Counted from the first letter of the stretch, positions 7,914 to 17,130 are shown. The stretch is DNA of 64,000 nucleotides from Chitinophaga pendula (GCF_020386615.1 NZ_CP077769.1:2356001-2420000); one strand, 5' to 3'. Program-made: numbers and translations. The notes: generated by a model from the letters alone, not told the origin.

Positions 7914-10847
7914 TCAGGAGTGCTTTTCGGGTGGCCTGCTACCGTATATCAAGGTTAGTTTTATAGTCACTTCTGTACCAATAACGTTTAGCCGCTCATC
8001 CAGCTTATCTGTAATGTTTATTTCGATAGGCGTATCGAAACTGCTGCTGAGTAACCGTATCCTCTCTTCGGTGAGCTGCATCCCCCTGGATTGATACTCT
8101 ATATGCTGAGACGTTTTGAGCGTCTGCGCAACGGCTCTTCCTACACCGTTATCTTCCACTATGCAGATAAGATACTGCTCCCGTTGAATAAAACGGATAT
8201 TAATAGTGCCTTGCCCGTCGGTTTTATTTTGTATTCCATGCCGGATGGCATTTTCGACATAGGGTTGCAGCATCATCCCTGGTAAAAAAGTATGGTCTTT
8301 ATCAATATGTTTGTCGATATAAAAGTTAAACAGGAACGCGTCCTCAAATCGTAGCCGCTCCAGGTTGAGGTAGGTGGTCAGGTAAGTGATCTCATCAGCG
8401 ACAGTGATCATGGTCTGCATCGAGTTATCCAATGTCTGCCTGATAAGCCGGGCAAAACTGCTTAAATAGTGATTAGCACTGGGAATATCCCGGTCGATAA
8501 TGTATCCTTGTATAGCATGCAGGCAATTGAAAATAAAATGGGGATTTATTTGTGCTCTTAATGCTTTTTGCTCCAGGTCTTGTAGTCTTCTCTCCATCTG
8601 CCGCTGGACAGTCTTTTTGCGGTCACTTAGCTGGTTGCTCCACGCAATTACGCCCCATGTTAAGAGGATCACACAAAGGATAATTACGACATTGAACCAG
8701 CCCGTTTGCCAAAATTGCGGATGGATCGTGACAGGCAACAGTATCGTTTTGCTTTTAACGTTAAACCGGTTGATGGCATAGAGTTCGAGCGCATATTCAC
8801 CGGGAGGAAGGGAGATAAAGTCCAGTTGCCGCTGCCTTGTCATTTGCCAGCTGCTGTCCAGGCCTTTAAGACGATACATATATCGGATATCACCGGCAGA
8901 TTTAAACGATATAGCCGTAAAATTGATACGGACCTGGTTATTCCCATATGTAAGCCTGGTCAGGTCTTTAAGGCTGATATGTTTACCGTTGGCAGATACA
9001 TCCATTATCTTCAGGTCGCAACGGGAATGAAAATTATGATTGCGTTTGTCAAAGTATGTTAAGCCCTCAGGAGTGCCTGCATACACCGTATCACCTTTTA
9101 CAACAATGGCATTGATAGCATTGGATATCAAACCATCTGCCGCTGTGTATTTCACAACATGTATGCTGTCGTTTATGATTTTCAGCCAGTCCAGCCCTTT
9201 TTCCGTACCTACCCAGATGGAACCGTCAGTGTCCGGCGTCATAAAATGAATGGCATCGCTGCTGATGCCCGTATTAGCAGTCATATGAAAGGCCATTTTA
9301 TCATTCCTCAACGCAGTAATACCATTGCCGCCGGTACCTACCCAAAGTATCCCGTCAGCGGTTTTACAAATATCCGCCACTCTGTCCTGCAGATGGGGTG
9401 ATATATCACTAAGCTTGGTAAGCAGACTGTCCCCGACCAGCTTGTATAAGCCTTCTGGTGTCCCAAAATAGAGGCTGTCGTTGTCTACATATACCGTTGT
9501 CGTGCGGCCTTGATAAAGGACTTGATCGGAAGGGTTTTTGACCAGATCTGATATATGAAAGGGCAGTTTACGTAAAGAAGACGAGGTGGCGATCACCAGC
9601 TGGTTTTGATGTATCGCCATCTTTTTCACGATATGTTTAAAGGCATCGTATTTATAAATACCGTTGTGATGCCTGACAAATAATTCTGTTTTTGTTGCGA
9701 GAAACAAAGCATCTTCGTTCTTGTAGATAATATGAACAGGCCATTCCGTTTTGAAAACCGGCTCCTTGGCAAGTTGTTTGAAAGGATATAGATCCAGCCT
9801 CAGGCAGGCATTGTCAGTGCCGACCAAAATATTGTTGCCATTGTCAAATAAGCTGAATACTTTCAGCGGACGGTTGTCGCTCGTATATCGCAAACTCCGG
9901 AAAAGCTCCGAATGTATTCTAAATATACCTTCTCCCAGTGTCGCAAACCATGTATTGCCTTCATTATCCCGGAAGTAAGCACTGACGCTTTTACCGGGTA
10001 AATATTCCCGCTCCAGCCAGGAGCTGTTAATATTTAATTGATAAGAGCCTGTCGCAGTGTTGACATATACCAGGCTGTCATTCTGTACCTGGAAATTGTT
10101 GACAGGCGGGATGTCAAAGTGCCTTACCTGCTCATTTTTTTTGACGTAAAAACCCTTGTTGGTACGCCAAAAGACATTCCGTCCCCTGATCTCCATCTGA
10201 ATAGTATAGAACTTGTCCGCTCCCGGCAGCGAGGTTCTATAGGTCAACTGTTCATCATTGATCTGGTATATACCATTAGGAGATAAAATATTGAACTTTT
10301 TATACTCATCCTGTCCCAGCGCAGTAATTAACCCCTTGGCTGATGGCTTGTTGTGGAGTGCGTTTATCTTATTGTCGGGAGAAATAACAAATACTTCGCA
10401 GTTACTGGCAATGGCTATATTATGCTGCGCATCCTCCGCTACAGACCGGATGAGCGTAGTATAATTGGTTTGTCTTAACAGCGTATCATTTTTGGAATTA
10501 TGGATCTTACCTTTATAATAATAGGCGATAGCCTGTTTAAACGGTACAAACCAAACACGCCCTTTCGAGTCTGCCAGCACTTGATAAATAATATTATCCG
10601 GCAAGCCGTCCTTGATAGTAAAATTCTGAAAACTGGTCCCGTCAAATCGGCTAACACCTGTTTCCGTACCAAACCACAAAAATCCTTCCTTGTCCTGGGT
10701 AATAGAATAGACAATGTTACCTGCCAGCCCCTGGTCTGTCTTGTATTGGGTATAATTATAACCTTGAGCTACAGCAATGGTATAGCCTAGGACTAACAGG
10801 ATTGGTAGTATTCCTTTAATGAAAAAAGCTACAGTAATACGTTTCAT
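7914..10847 (-). CDS. Two-component propeller sensor histidine kinase (LytS-type)
   Basis: Membrane sensor of 977 residues. After a signal peptide (about 1-28) come repeated two-component-regulator propeller blades (for example WFGTETGVSRFDG, IWVGTGGNGITALRND, IWVGTEKGLDWL), a Y_Y_Y domain (about 625-705), one membrane span (about 717-738), a short coiled coil, and a His_kinase/HATPase part with phospho-acceptor His770 in NPHFIFN, N box PYVENAIRHG (Asn866) and G box EDNGVG. It lacks the receiver and AraC domains of a hybrid sensor, so it needs a separate regulator, yet none is adjacent. The natural candidate is the LytTR protein at 5489, next to the wreck of this gene's paralogue. Its ligand is unknown. 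Confidence 0.95.
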   Translation of the reverse strand: MKRITVAFFIKGILPILLVLGYTIAVAQGYNYTQYKTDQGLAGNIVYSITQDKEGFLWFGTETGVSRFDGTSFQNFTIKDGLPDNIIYQVLADSKGRVWFVPFKQAIAYYYKGKIHNSKNDTLLRQTNYTTLIRSVAEDAQHNIAIASNCEVFVISPDNKINALHNKPSAKGLITALGQDEYKKFNILSPNGIYQINDEQLTYRTSLPGADKFYTIQMEIRGRNVFWRTNKGFYVKKNEQVRHFDIPPVNNFQVQNDSLVYVNTATGSYQLNINSSWLEREYLPGKSVSAYFRDNEGNTWFATLGEGIFRIHSELFRSLRYTSDNRPLKVFSLFDNGNNILVGTDNACLRLDLYPFKQLAKEPVFKTEWPVHIIYKNEDALFLATKTELFVRHHNGIYKYDAFKHIVKKMAIHQNQLVIATSSSLRKLPFHISDLVKNPSDQVLYQGRTTTVYVDNDSLYFGTPEGLYKLVGDSLLTKLSDISPHLQDRVADICKTADGILWVGTGGNGITALRNDKMAFHMTANTGISSDAIHFMTPDTDGSIWVGTEKGLDWLKIINDSIHVVKYTAADGLISNAINAIVVKGDTVYAGTPEGLTYFDKRNHNFHSRCDLKIMDVSANGKHISLKDLTRLTYGNNQVRINFTAISFKSAGDIRYMYRLKGLDSSWQMTRQRQLDFISLPPGEYALELYAINRFNVKSKTILLPVTIHPQFWQTGWFNVVIILCVILLTWGVIAWSNQLSDRKKTVQRQMERRLQDLEQKALRAQINPHFIFNCLHAIQGYIIDRDIPSANHYLSSFARLIRQTLDNSMQTMITVADEITYLTTYLNLERLRFEDAFLFNFYIDKHIDKDHTFLPGMMLQPYVENAIRHGIQNKTDGQGTINIRFIQREQYLICIVEDNGVGRAVAQTLKTSQHIEYQSRGMQLTEERIRLLSSSFDTPIEINITDKLDERLNVIGTEVTIKLTLIYGSRPPEKHS

Positions 10848-10932
10848 ATTTCCTTACACATTTCCACCGGGTGAGTGGTGCCGCCCCGAAAGACGCCATA
10901 ATAGAGTTGATACAGTACAGATATCTGAGCTA

Positions 10933-10964
10933 TAAATGTACATAACGATCTCCTTTTTGTCAAA
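10933..10964 (-). promoter_or_regulatory. Bacteroidota-type promoter of the propeller kinase gene
   Basis: TTTG, a 20-base spacer, then TACATTTA on the minus strand, about 80 bases before the ATG. Confidence 0.6.
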
Positions 10965-10980
10965 TAGGAAGGAAAACAAA

Positions 10981-11015
10981 AAAGCCAGCCTTCCTCTTGA
11001 CAGGATGGCTGACTT
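10981..11015 (-). terminator. Terminator of the YeiH-type transporter gene
   Basis: On the minus strand AGTCAGCCATCC pairs imperfectly with GGAAGGCTGGCT and is followed by TTTTTTGTTTTCC. It separates the transporter from the kinase gene. Confidence 0.7.
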
Positions 11016-11037
11016 GAAAAAGAATAGTAGTAATATA

Positions 11038-12294
11038 TTACGCTGCGGCCAGGTAATCAAATACCAGGTACGAAATAATAAGTGTAAAGATGATATTAAA
11101 CAACTGAGCCACGATGAAGGCGATCGCCGGCCGGCCGTTTTCCATACTGAAAATATCCGTGAATTTTGTCTCCAAGCCTATACAGGTAAAGGCAAGCGCA
11201 AACCAGTATGTCTGCAATTCTTTCAGGGACCCTTTGGCAGCACTTACTACTTCCGGTGGCAACGCGAAAGAAAATAACAGCGATGCCATCACAAATCCCA
11301 GCACGAACTTAGGAAAGCGCTCCCATATCGTACGCAGCCCGGGCTTTTCCGTAGCAGTTTCCTTCTTCGTATAGGACCAATACACCGAAATGAAAAAAGC
11401 GGCTAGCCCCAGCAACACATTCTGGGAGAACTTTACCAGCGTAGCATATTTCAGCGCTTCTTCTCCTAACATGGTTCCCGCTGCCACTACAGCGCCGGAA
11501 GTATCGATCGTACCTCCCAGCCAGGCGCCTGCCACCGCCGGCGACATCCCGGCCCAGGTAGCCAGATAAGGCATAAACAGCATCATAGGGATCGCTACGA
11601 TCAACACCAGGGAAATGACATGCGACAGCTTCTTATTATCACCTTCTATAGCACCACTGGTAGCGATCGCTGCAGAAACCCCACAGATAGAGACCGCACT
11701 GGATATCATCATCCGGAACTCATCATCCAGCCCCAACCGCTTACATAACCAGAAAGTAAAGTACCATACCGTAAATACCACGACAACAGATTGCAGGATG
11801 CCCAGGGCACCCGCCTGAAGAATATCCTTAAAGATCACATTCGCGCCGAGTAATACCAGGCCGATCTTGATATATAACTCCGTTTGTATCGCAGGTTTCA
11901 TCCATTCCGGTACCCCCAGTACGTTCTTGATGAACAATCCCAGCAACAGGCTGAACAGTACCACCTCGATACCCAGGTCTTTCACCGCTTTGTTACTGGT
12001 AATGATCTGTGCCAGCAAAGAAATGGCCATAATAGCCACCAAACTGGGAATCAGTGGTAGCAACTGTCGCTGTCCCGCCAGTAGTCTTGCTATAAAAAGA
12101 CCTCCCAGCACCCAGAGCAATAAAGTGCCGGCCTGTATCCAGGTCTGTGCCTGGAATAATTGCGCCGAAAGGGTCTCCATACTGTTCCAGCCGAATTTTG
12201 GAAGGGTAGGCTTTAATCCGGCACATACAAGGCCGATGGTCAGGAATGCAACGATGACCGCAATCCAGTCTTCATGTAGTGGTTGTCTTGGCAT
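11038..12294 (-). CDS. YeiH/UPF0324-family putative sulfate exporter
   Basis: Integral inner-membrane protein of 418 residues with about ten to eleven hydrophobic segments. The family signature is visible as SAVSICGVSAAIATSGAI (about residues 203-220) followed by the glycine-rich GAWLGGTIDTSGAVVAAG stretch, which places it in the conserved hypothetical 698/YeiH family. Members are annotated as putative sulfate exporters; the substrate here is not shown by the sequence. The SpmA-SpmB fusion gene is 78 bases upstream on the same strand and may be co-transcribed; the 3' end has its own hairpin. Confidence 0.88.
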   Translation of the reverse strand: MPRQPLHEDWIAVIVAFLTIGLVCAGLKPTLPKFGWNSMETLSAQLFQAQTWIQAGTLLLWVLGGLFIARLLAGQRQLLPLIPSLVAIMAISLLAQIITSNKAVKDLGIEVVLFSLLLGLFIKNVLGVPEWMKPAIQTELYIKIGLVLLGANVIFKDILQAGALGILQSVVVVFTVWYFTFWLCKRLGLDDEFRMMISSAVSICGVSAAIATSGAIEGDNKKLSHVISLVLIVAIPMMLFMPYLATWAGMSPAVAGAWLGGTIDTSGAVVAAGTMLGEEALKYATLVKFSQNVLLGLAAFFISVYWSYTKKETATEKPGLRTIWERFPKFVLGFVMASLLFSFALPPEVVSAAKGSLKELQTYWFALAFTCIGLETKFTDIFSMENGRPAIAFIVAQLFNIIFTLIISYLVFDYLAAA

Positions 12295-12372
12295 GATATA
12301 GGTTGGTTGATGTTAATAAACAGCAATGCCGGTAAAAGTAATACCTGCCTGCCGGGTATGCAAGTGTTTCCG

Positions 12373-13605
12373 TTAGTGAAAAAAGATATAGCCGATGATG
12401 ATGGTAGCAATCACACCTACCAGGTCGGCTATCAGGCCGCAGGCAAGTGCGTGCCGGGTTTTGCGGATATTGACAGAGCCAAAATAAACAGCTAATACAT
12501 AAAAGGTCGTTTCCGTAGATCCCTGCATGATACTGGCCAGCCGCCCCTGGAAACTGTCAGCACCATAGTGCTGCATCACATCTACCATCAACCCACGGGC
12601 GCCTCCGCCACTAAGGGTTTTCATCAATCCCACCGGTAAGGCGGGCACAAAATCCGTATTGATCCCCAGCTGCGCAAAACAATAACCGATACCGTTCACC
12701 ACATAGTCCATACAACCGGTCGAACGGAAGGCACTAATGGCCACCAACATAGCCACCAGGTAAGGAATGATCAGTACAGACGTCGTAAAACCGTCCTTTG
12801 CCCCTTCTATGAATACTTCATACACATTAATACGTTTGAGCAACCCCATCACCAGGAACGATACGATGATCGAAAAGATGATGAGACCGCCCAGCAAGGA
12901 TGTATAGGTAGTGATAGCCTCCGGTGTCAGATGCCGGAACCAGCTGTACATACCAAGCATCAGCAGCCCAAAGCCACCGAGGAACACCAGTATAGGCAAC
13001 CGGAACAGGTTAATACGCTGGTAGATGGCTACCGCGATCATGCCCGATACAAAAGAGATAAATGTGCCGATAAGCGTAGGTATGAATATGTCCGCAGGAT
13101 TGGCCGAACCACTGGCAATACGCAGAGCGATCACACTGGTAGGGATAATAGTGATGCCGGCAGTATTGAGCACTAAGAACATGATCTGGGCGTTGGTAGC
13201 CGTATCCGGTGTCGGATTCAGCTCCTGTAATTCCTTCATAGCCTTCAATCCCACCGGCGTCGCCGCATTATCCAGCCCCAGCATGTTAGCAGAAAAGTTC
13301 ATCATCACCGACCCCATCGCAGGATGCCGCTCCGGGATACCAGGAAATAACTTGGAAAAGAAAGGATTCACCGCCCGGGCAAACACCTGTATCATACCGG
13401 CTTTCTCGCCGATACGCATCACCCCCAGCCAGAAAGTCATGATCCCCGCCAGCCCCAGCGAGATCTCCGCACCTGTCTTCGCACTCTCAAACATGCCCGT
13501 CATCACATTGGAAAATACCCCATAGTCACCTAGTACCAATAAGCGGAAAAGAGCCACCACAAAAGCGATCAGGAAAAATGCGAGCCAAACGTAGTTTAAT
13601 GCCAT
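12373..13605 (-). CDS. SpmA-SpmB fusion, nucleoside-recognition-domain membrane protein
   Basis: A 410-residue membrane protein joining two halves that are separate SpmA and SpmB proteins in spore formers. The first half carries GLAGIMTFWLGVMRIGEKAG and MNFSANMLGLDNAATPVGLKAM; the second carries the related PYLVAMLVAISAFRSTG and GSTETTFYVLAVYFGS. Both are nucleoside-recognition (Gate) domains. The ATG at 13605 is chosen because the hydrophobic start (ALNYVWLAFFLIAF) follows it at once; an in-frame ATG at 13659 would add 18 polar residues. The host lineage does not sporulate, so the role is unknown. The YeiH-type transporter follows downstream. Confidence 0.85.
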   Translation of the reverse strand: MALNYVWLAFFLIAFVVALFRLLVLGDYGVFSNVMTGMFESAKTGAEISLGLAGIMTFWLGVMRIGEKAGMIQVFARAVNPFFSKLFPGIPERHPAMGSVMMNFSANMLGLDNAATPVGLKAMKELQELNPTPDTATNAQIMFLVLNTAGITIIPTSVIALRIASGSANPADIFIPTLIGTFISFVSGMIAVAIYQRINLFRLPILVFLGGFGLLMLGMYSWFRHLTPEAITTYTSLLGGLIIFSIIVSFLVMGLLKRINVYEVFIEGAKDGFTTSVLIIPYLVAMLVAISAFRSTGCMDYVVNGIGYCFAQLGINTDFVPALPVGLMKTLSGGGARGLMVDVMQHYGADSFQGRLASIMQGSTETTFYVLAVYFGSVNIRKTRHALACGLIADLVGVIATIIIGYIFFH

Positions 13606-13717
13606 AGTTGAGTTTTCAGTTGCGTATGCCGTATCGCCCGCCAGCCCGTAGTAAGCCATCCGGGAAACCCAGCGCCAAATCTAAATCTTAAATCGTAAAT
13701 CTAACATCGAAAAGTAG

Positions 13718-13725
13718 TATCTTTG
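13718..13725 (+). promoter_or_regulatory. -7 element for ychF
   Basis: TATCTTTG matches TAnnTTTG, 15 bases before the ATG, implying a very short leader. No convincing -33 TTTG stands at the proper distance. Confidence 0.45.
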
Positions 13726-13740
13726 CGCAAATTTTTAAAA

Positions 13741-14844
13741 ATGGCTTTGCAAGCAGGAATAGTAGGATTGCCGAATGTAGGAAAATCGACCTTGTTTAAT
13801 GCGGTGAGTAACAGCGCCAAAGCACAGGCGAGCAACTACCGCTTCTGTACAATAGAACCCAATATCGGACTGGTAGATGTACCCGATGCACGGTTGCAGA
13901 AACTCGAAGAACTGGTAAAACCCAATCGCGTGGTGCCCACCACCATCGAATTCGTAGATATCGCCGGCCTCGTTAAAGGCGCCAGCAAAGGAGAAGGCCT
14001 GGGCAACAAGTTCCTCGCCAATATCCGCGAAGTAGATGCCATCGTACACGTGATCCGCTGCTTCGAAGATGATAACATCCTCCGCGAAGAAGGTGCTATC
14101 AACCCCGTAAACGACAAAGGTATCATCGATACAGAATTACAGCTCAAAGACCTCGAAAGCGTAGAAAAAAAGGTAGCCCGTACCGAAAAAATGGCCAAAA
14201 CAGGCGGAGATCCTAAAGCCAAACGCGAATTCGAAATACTCAAACAATGCCAGGAACACCTGGAACAAGGCCGCAACATCCGCGAACTGGACCTCAGCAA
14301 AGAAGATCGTAACGCAATAGCCGACCTCTTCCTGCTCACAGAAAAACCAGTACTCTACGTAGCCAACGTCGACGAAGCCTCCATCCACACCGGCAATAAA
14401 TACTCCGATGCCCTCAAAGAAGCCGTAAAAGCAGAAAACGCGGAGGTGATCATCATGAACAACACTATCGAAGCCCAGATCTCCGAAATGGAAGATCCCG
14501 CCGATAAAGAACTGTTCCTCTCCGAATACAAACTGACAGAACCAGGCCTCAACCGCCTCATTCGTTCCGCCTATAAACTGCTCAACCTGATCACCTACTT
14601 CACCGCTGGCGTACAGGAAGTACGCGCCTGGACCATCCACACCGGCTGGAAAGCACCACAGGCGGCCAGCGTGATCCACACCGACTTCGAAAAAGGATTC
14701 ATTAAAGCAGAGGTCATCTCCTACGATGATTATGTGAAATATGGCTCAGAAACAGCTTGCCGCGACAACGGCCGCCTCCGCATAGAAGGAAAAGAATATA
14801 TCGTGGCAGATGGAGATGTAATGCACTTCCGTTTCAACGTATAA
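13741..14844 (+). CDS. ychF: Redox-regulated ATPase/GTPase YchF (OLA1 family)
   Basis: Universal ribosome-associated P-loop NTPase of the Obg family that prefers ATP and takes part in translation and stress responses. The 367-residue length is normal. It shows G1 GLPNVGKST (residues 9-17), the FVDIAGLVKGASKGEGLGN segment (G3 and switch), the altered G4 motif NVDE in place of NKxD that explains ATP preference, a helical coiled-coil domain in the middle, and a C-terminal TGS domain ending in IVADGDVMHFRFNV. The ATG at 13741 gives the standard MALQAGIVGLPN start; a TTG six codons earlier is unlikely. Confidence 0.97.
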   Translation: MALQAGIVGLPNVGKSTLFNAVSNSAKAQASNYRFCTIEPNIGLVDVPDARLQKLEELVKPNRVVPTTIEFVDIAGLVKGASKGEGLGNKFLANIREVDAIVHVIRCFEDDNILREEGAINPVNDKGIIDTELQLKDLESVEKKVARTEKMAKTGGDPKAKREFEILKQCQEHLEQGRNIRELDLSKEDRNAIADLFLLTEKPVLYVANVDEASIHTGNKYSDALKEAVKAENAEVIIMNNTIEAQISEMEDPADKELFLSEYKLTEPGLNRLIRSAYKLLNLITYFTAGVQEVRAWTIHTGWKAPQAASVIHTDFEKGFIKAEVISYDDYVKYGSETACRDNGRLRIEGKEYIVADGDVMHFRFNV

Positions 14845-14892
14845 TTATACCATTAAAAGATACTTCACTTTATTTGTGAAGGTTACAACAAA

Positions 14893-14928
14893 GACGGCCG
14901 CCTGGACACAGGATGGCCGTCGCTATTT
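14893..14928 (+). terminator. Terminator of ychF
   Basis: GACGGCC pairs with GGCCGTC, with an inner CCTG/CAGG stem, followed by GCTATTTTTAT. It also lies at the end of the convergent HxlR gene. Confidence 0.8.
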
Positions 14929-15315
14929 TTATCCCTGTACGTGAGGATCCCCTTTGATCTTTTCCCGGTGATTAAGCCCCCACTGTACCAGGTTGTCCGT
15001 CAGCGGCAGCACACTCTCCCCGTAAGAAGTGATCGCATACGCCACCGATACCGGACGCGTGTCCAGCACCGTCCGGCTGATCAGCAGGTTCAATTCCAGC
15101 TCTTTTAACTCCTTGGTCAGCATCTTGGCGGATATCCCGTCTATCTCCCGCTGTATCTTCTTAAAATGATTCTGTTCATGCGTCCTGTTAGCCAGGTAAC
15201 GCATGATACGTAGCTTCCATTTTCCTCCCAGCACATCGATGCTGTCCCGCATCGCCTTCAACTCCTCCGTACAGGTAGCCTCCCGGGCTACACCATTCCT
15301 GCAGATGATCGCCAT
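14929..15315 (-). CDS. HxlR-family winged-helix transcriptional regulator
   Basis: DNA-binding repressor or activator of the HxlR/MarR-like type, often sensing electrophiles or oxidants. The 128-residue protein has the family core: an N-terminal cysteine pair region (Cys5, Cys15), IDVLGGKWKLRIMRYLA, the recognition helix in ISAKMLTKELKELE, and the wing and dimer segment VAYAITSYGESVLPL. Cys15 sits where the redox-sensing Cys of HypR/YodB-like members is found. It is divergent from the oxidoreductase/cupin pair, and an 18-bp palindrome in the shared 103-base promoter region is the likely operator, so autoregulation and control of the pair are expected. Confidence 0.92.
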   Translation of the reverse strand: MAIICRNGVAREATCTEELKAMRDSIDVLGGKWKLRIMRYLANRTHEQNHFKKIQREIDGISAKMLTKELKELELNLLISRTVLDTRPVSVAYAITSYGESVLPLTDNLVQWGLNHREKIKGDPHVQG

Positions 15316-15332
15316 AGTATAATAGTTTCATC

Positions 15333-15359
15333 GGGGTAACTAGTTACCCCTGGTTAACC
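15333..15359. promoter_or_regulatory. Candidate HxlR operator
   Basis: A perfect 18-base palindrome, GGGGTAACTAGTTACCCC (15333-15350), is followed one base later by GGTTAACC (15352-15359), itself a palindrome with the same half-site. It sits between the divergent HxlR and oxidoreductase genes, just before the likely -33 position of the plus-strand promoter. Confidence 0.7.
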
Positions 15360-15385
15360 CTAGCGAATGTAAGCCTTTTGAAGAA

Positions 15386-15393
15386 TAATTTTG
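15386..15393 (+). promoter_or_regulatory. -7 element for the oxidoreductase operon
   Basis: TAATTTTG matches TAnnTTTG exactly, 25 bases before the ATG at 15419; the operator lies 27 bases upstream. Confidence 0.5.
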
Positions 15394-15418
15394 CCGTATC
15401 ATCAATCAGCAACTGCTC

Positions 15419-16414
15419 ATGAAAGCAATCATCCTGGCGGATAATAACCGCTTCGAAATACAACAGGTACCCATACCTGTACCCGCTGACGGACAAATAC
15501 AGGTACAACTACATGCCGCAGCATTTAATCCCATCGACTTCCAGATGAGGAATGGCGCCACCGAACGGAAACGCATGCACTCCCGCATCCTGGGCCGGGA
15601 AGGCGCCGGCATCATCACCGCCATCGGCGCCGGTGTAAGTGGCTTCCGGGTGGGAGAGGAGGTGTGGATGGCCGCCGGAAGCATGGGCTCTAACGGCACC
15701 TTCACAGAATATGTGGTCGTACCACAGGAGATACTGGCCCACAAACCGGCCACCCTATCTTTCGAAGCCGCCGCTGCAATGCCCATCACCGCCCTCACGG
15801 CCTTGCAGTGTTATGAACGCCTCCGCCCCGATACCACCGACCGTATCCTCATCTGCGGTGCCGCCGGTGGAGTCGGTAATCCGCTTACCAGGCTGCTGCT
15901 GGCTCGTGGCCATCAACAACTCACCGCCACCGCCGGCAATCCCGAAAGCCATCGCCAGCTGCAGCATATAGGATTGCCCGCCAATGCCATCGTCAACTAT
16001 AATACCACTGCCGTCAAAGCACAACTGCTCAGTGCCAACGACAACCTCCCTTTCGATCATGTCGTCGACCTCGTAGGAGGGCCAATGTCCGAACTAAGCG
16101 CCGCCGTACTGAAAATAAATGGCACCTATGTAGATGTCACAGCCCTCACCACCACCACAGCAAGAGAACAGCTCTTTAACACCGGCGCTACCATACTGAA
16201 CATCTCCAACTATGCCTATGCACAGCCAGGGAAATATCACTACTACGGCAGCCAGCTGGAGAAGATAGCTGCCTTACTGTACGAAGGCGCCCTGCAACCG
16301 CCTCCCATACGTATCATAGGCCCGCTCAGCGCAGCCACCGTCGACACCGCACTATCACAACTGCAACAAAATAAAAGTCAGGGGCATAAACTCGTAATGA
16401 CCATAACATCATAA
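15419..16414 (+). CDS. Zinc-independent MDR-family NAD(P)H-quinone oxidoreductase
   Basis: Medium-chain dehydrogenase/reductase of the quinone oxidoreductase type, predicted to reduce quinones or enals with NADPH in the cytosol. The 331 residues include the GroES-like N-terminal fold (NPIDFQMRNG, ILGREGAGIITAIGAGVSGF) and the Rossmann motif ICGAAGGVGNPL (about 143-154). The structural-zinc cysteine loop of zinc alcohol dehydrogenases is absent. A cupin gene follows after 12 bases and an HxlR regulator is divergent, an arrangement common for detoxification genes. The natural substrate is not known. Confidence 0.9.
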   Translation: MKAIILADNNRFEIQQVPIPVPADGQIQVQLHAAAFNPIDFQMRNGATERKRMHSRILGREGAGIITAIGAGVSGFRVGEEVWMAAGSMGSNGTFTEYVVVPQEILAHKPATLSFEAAAAMPITALTALQCYERLRPDTTDRILICGAAGGVGNPLTRLLLARGHQQLTATAGNPESHRQLQHIGLPANAIVNYNTTAVKAQLLSANDNLPFDHVVDLVGGPMSELSAAVLKINGTYVDVTALTTTTAREQLFNTGATILNISNYAYAQPGKYHYYGSQLEKIAALLYEGALQPPPIRIIGPLSAATVDTALSQLQQNKSQGHKLVMTITS

Positions 16415-16426
16415 AAAACAAATAAC

Positions 16427-16909
16427 ATGTCTGCTATTCCCAACATCCCACGCCGCATAGTCACCGGCATAAAGAACGGCCGCTCCGCTATCCTGGAAGA
16501 TGCACCGGCCACCAACGTAAAAGAACATTTCCCTTCCCTGATCATCTCCGACGTTTGGGCAACAGACACCATGCCCGTCGATCTCACCCGCGAAGTACCT
16601 ATAGTAAATACACCCTTCCCGCAAATACTACCCAACGGTAGCTATATGCGTTATGTATCTATTCCGCCAGATAGCATGCTGGGCGTACCGCCACTCGAAC
16701 CCGGACAACAACATCCACTGATGCATCAGACAGATACACTCGACTATATCCTCATCGTATCCGGTGAACTATACCTGATCATGGAAGAGGGGGAAACCTT
16801 GCTGAAAGCTGGCGATATAGTTATCCAACGGGGTACCAACCATGCCTGGAGTAACCGCTCTGACAAACCATGCATACAGTTTGCCGTATTATTACAGGCC
16901 AACCTGTAA
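16427..16909 (+). CDS. Cupin-domain protein
   Basis: Small single-domain cupin of 160 residues, second gene of the oxidoreductase operon. The barrel is recognisable from HPLMHQTDTLDYILIVSGELYLIM (G-containing motif 1, about residues 97-120; His97, His100) and AGDIVIQRGTNHAWSNRSD (motif 2, about 127-145; His138). It resembles cupins annotated next to quinone reductases and dehydratases. A metal-dependent dioxygenase, isomerase or stress role is possible; the reaction cannot be read from sequence. A hairpin terminator starts three bases after the stop. Confidence 0.85.
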   Translation: MSAIPNIPRRIVTGIKNGRSAILEDAPATNVKEHFPSLIISDVWATDTMPVDLTREVPIVNTPFPQILPNGSYMRYVSIPPDSMLGVPPLEPGQQHPLMHQTDTLDYILIVSGELYLIMEEGETLLKAGDIVIQRGTNHAWSNRSDKPCIQFAVLLQANL

Positions 16910-16911
16910 AT

Positions 16912-16949
16912 AACAGGGAAAACGCAGGCCACCGCCGCTTTTCCCTGTT
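16912..16949 (+). terminator. Terminator of the oxidoreductase/cupin operon
   Basis: AACAGGGAAAA pairs perfectly with TTTTCCCTGTT around a 16-base loop, followed by AATGTTTTAAT. Between it and the next gene there is a short inverted repeat, TGTCC-CATA-GGACA (17016-17029), of unknown meaning. Confidence 0.8.
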
Positions 16950-17130
16950 AATGTTTTAATAAGCTGCTTTACCTCAGATTTATGCCTATATTGCCGCATA
17001 CTTTTTTGGAGAGTATGTCCCATAGGACACCATTTTTTCATGAAAACCCGATAGCGCCAGCGCAGAACTGTCCATGATCAAACCCAATTTGTATCCATCT
17101 TGTTTTTTTTAACCTACAAATATCTACCGA

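Noticed and set aside
13676..13706. Short AAATCNTAAATC-type repeats before ychF
   Set aside because: Low-complexity run of about 30 bases without symmetry or partner copies; probably chance or a slipped-strand tract.
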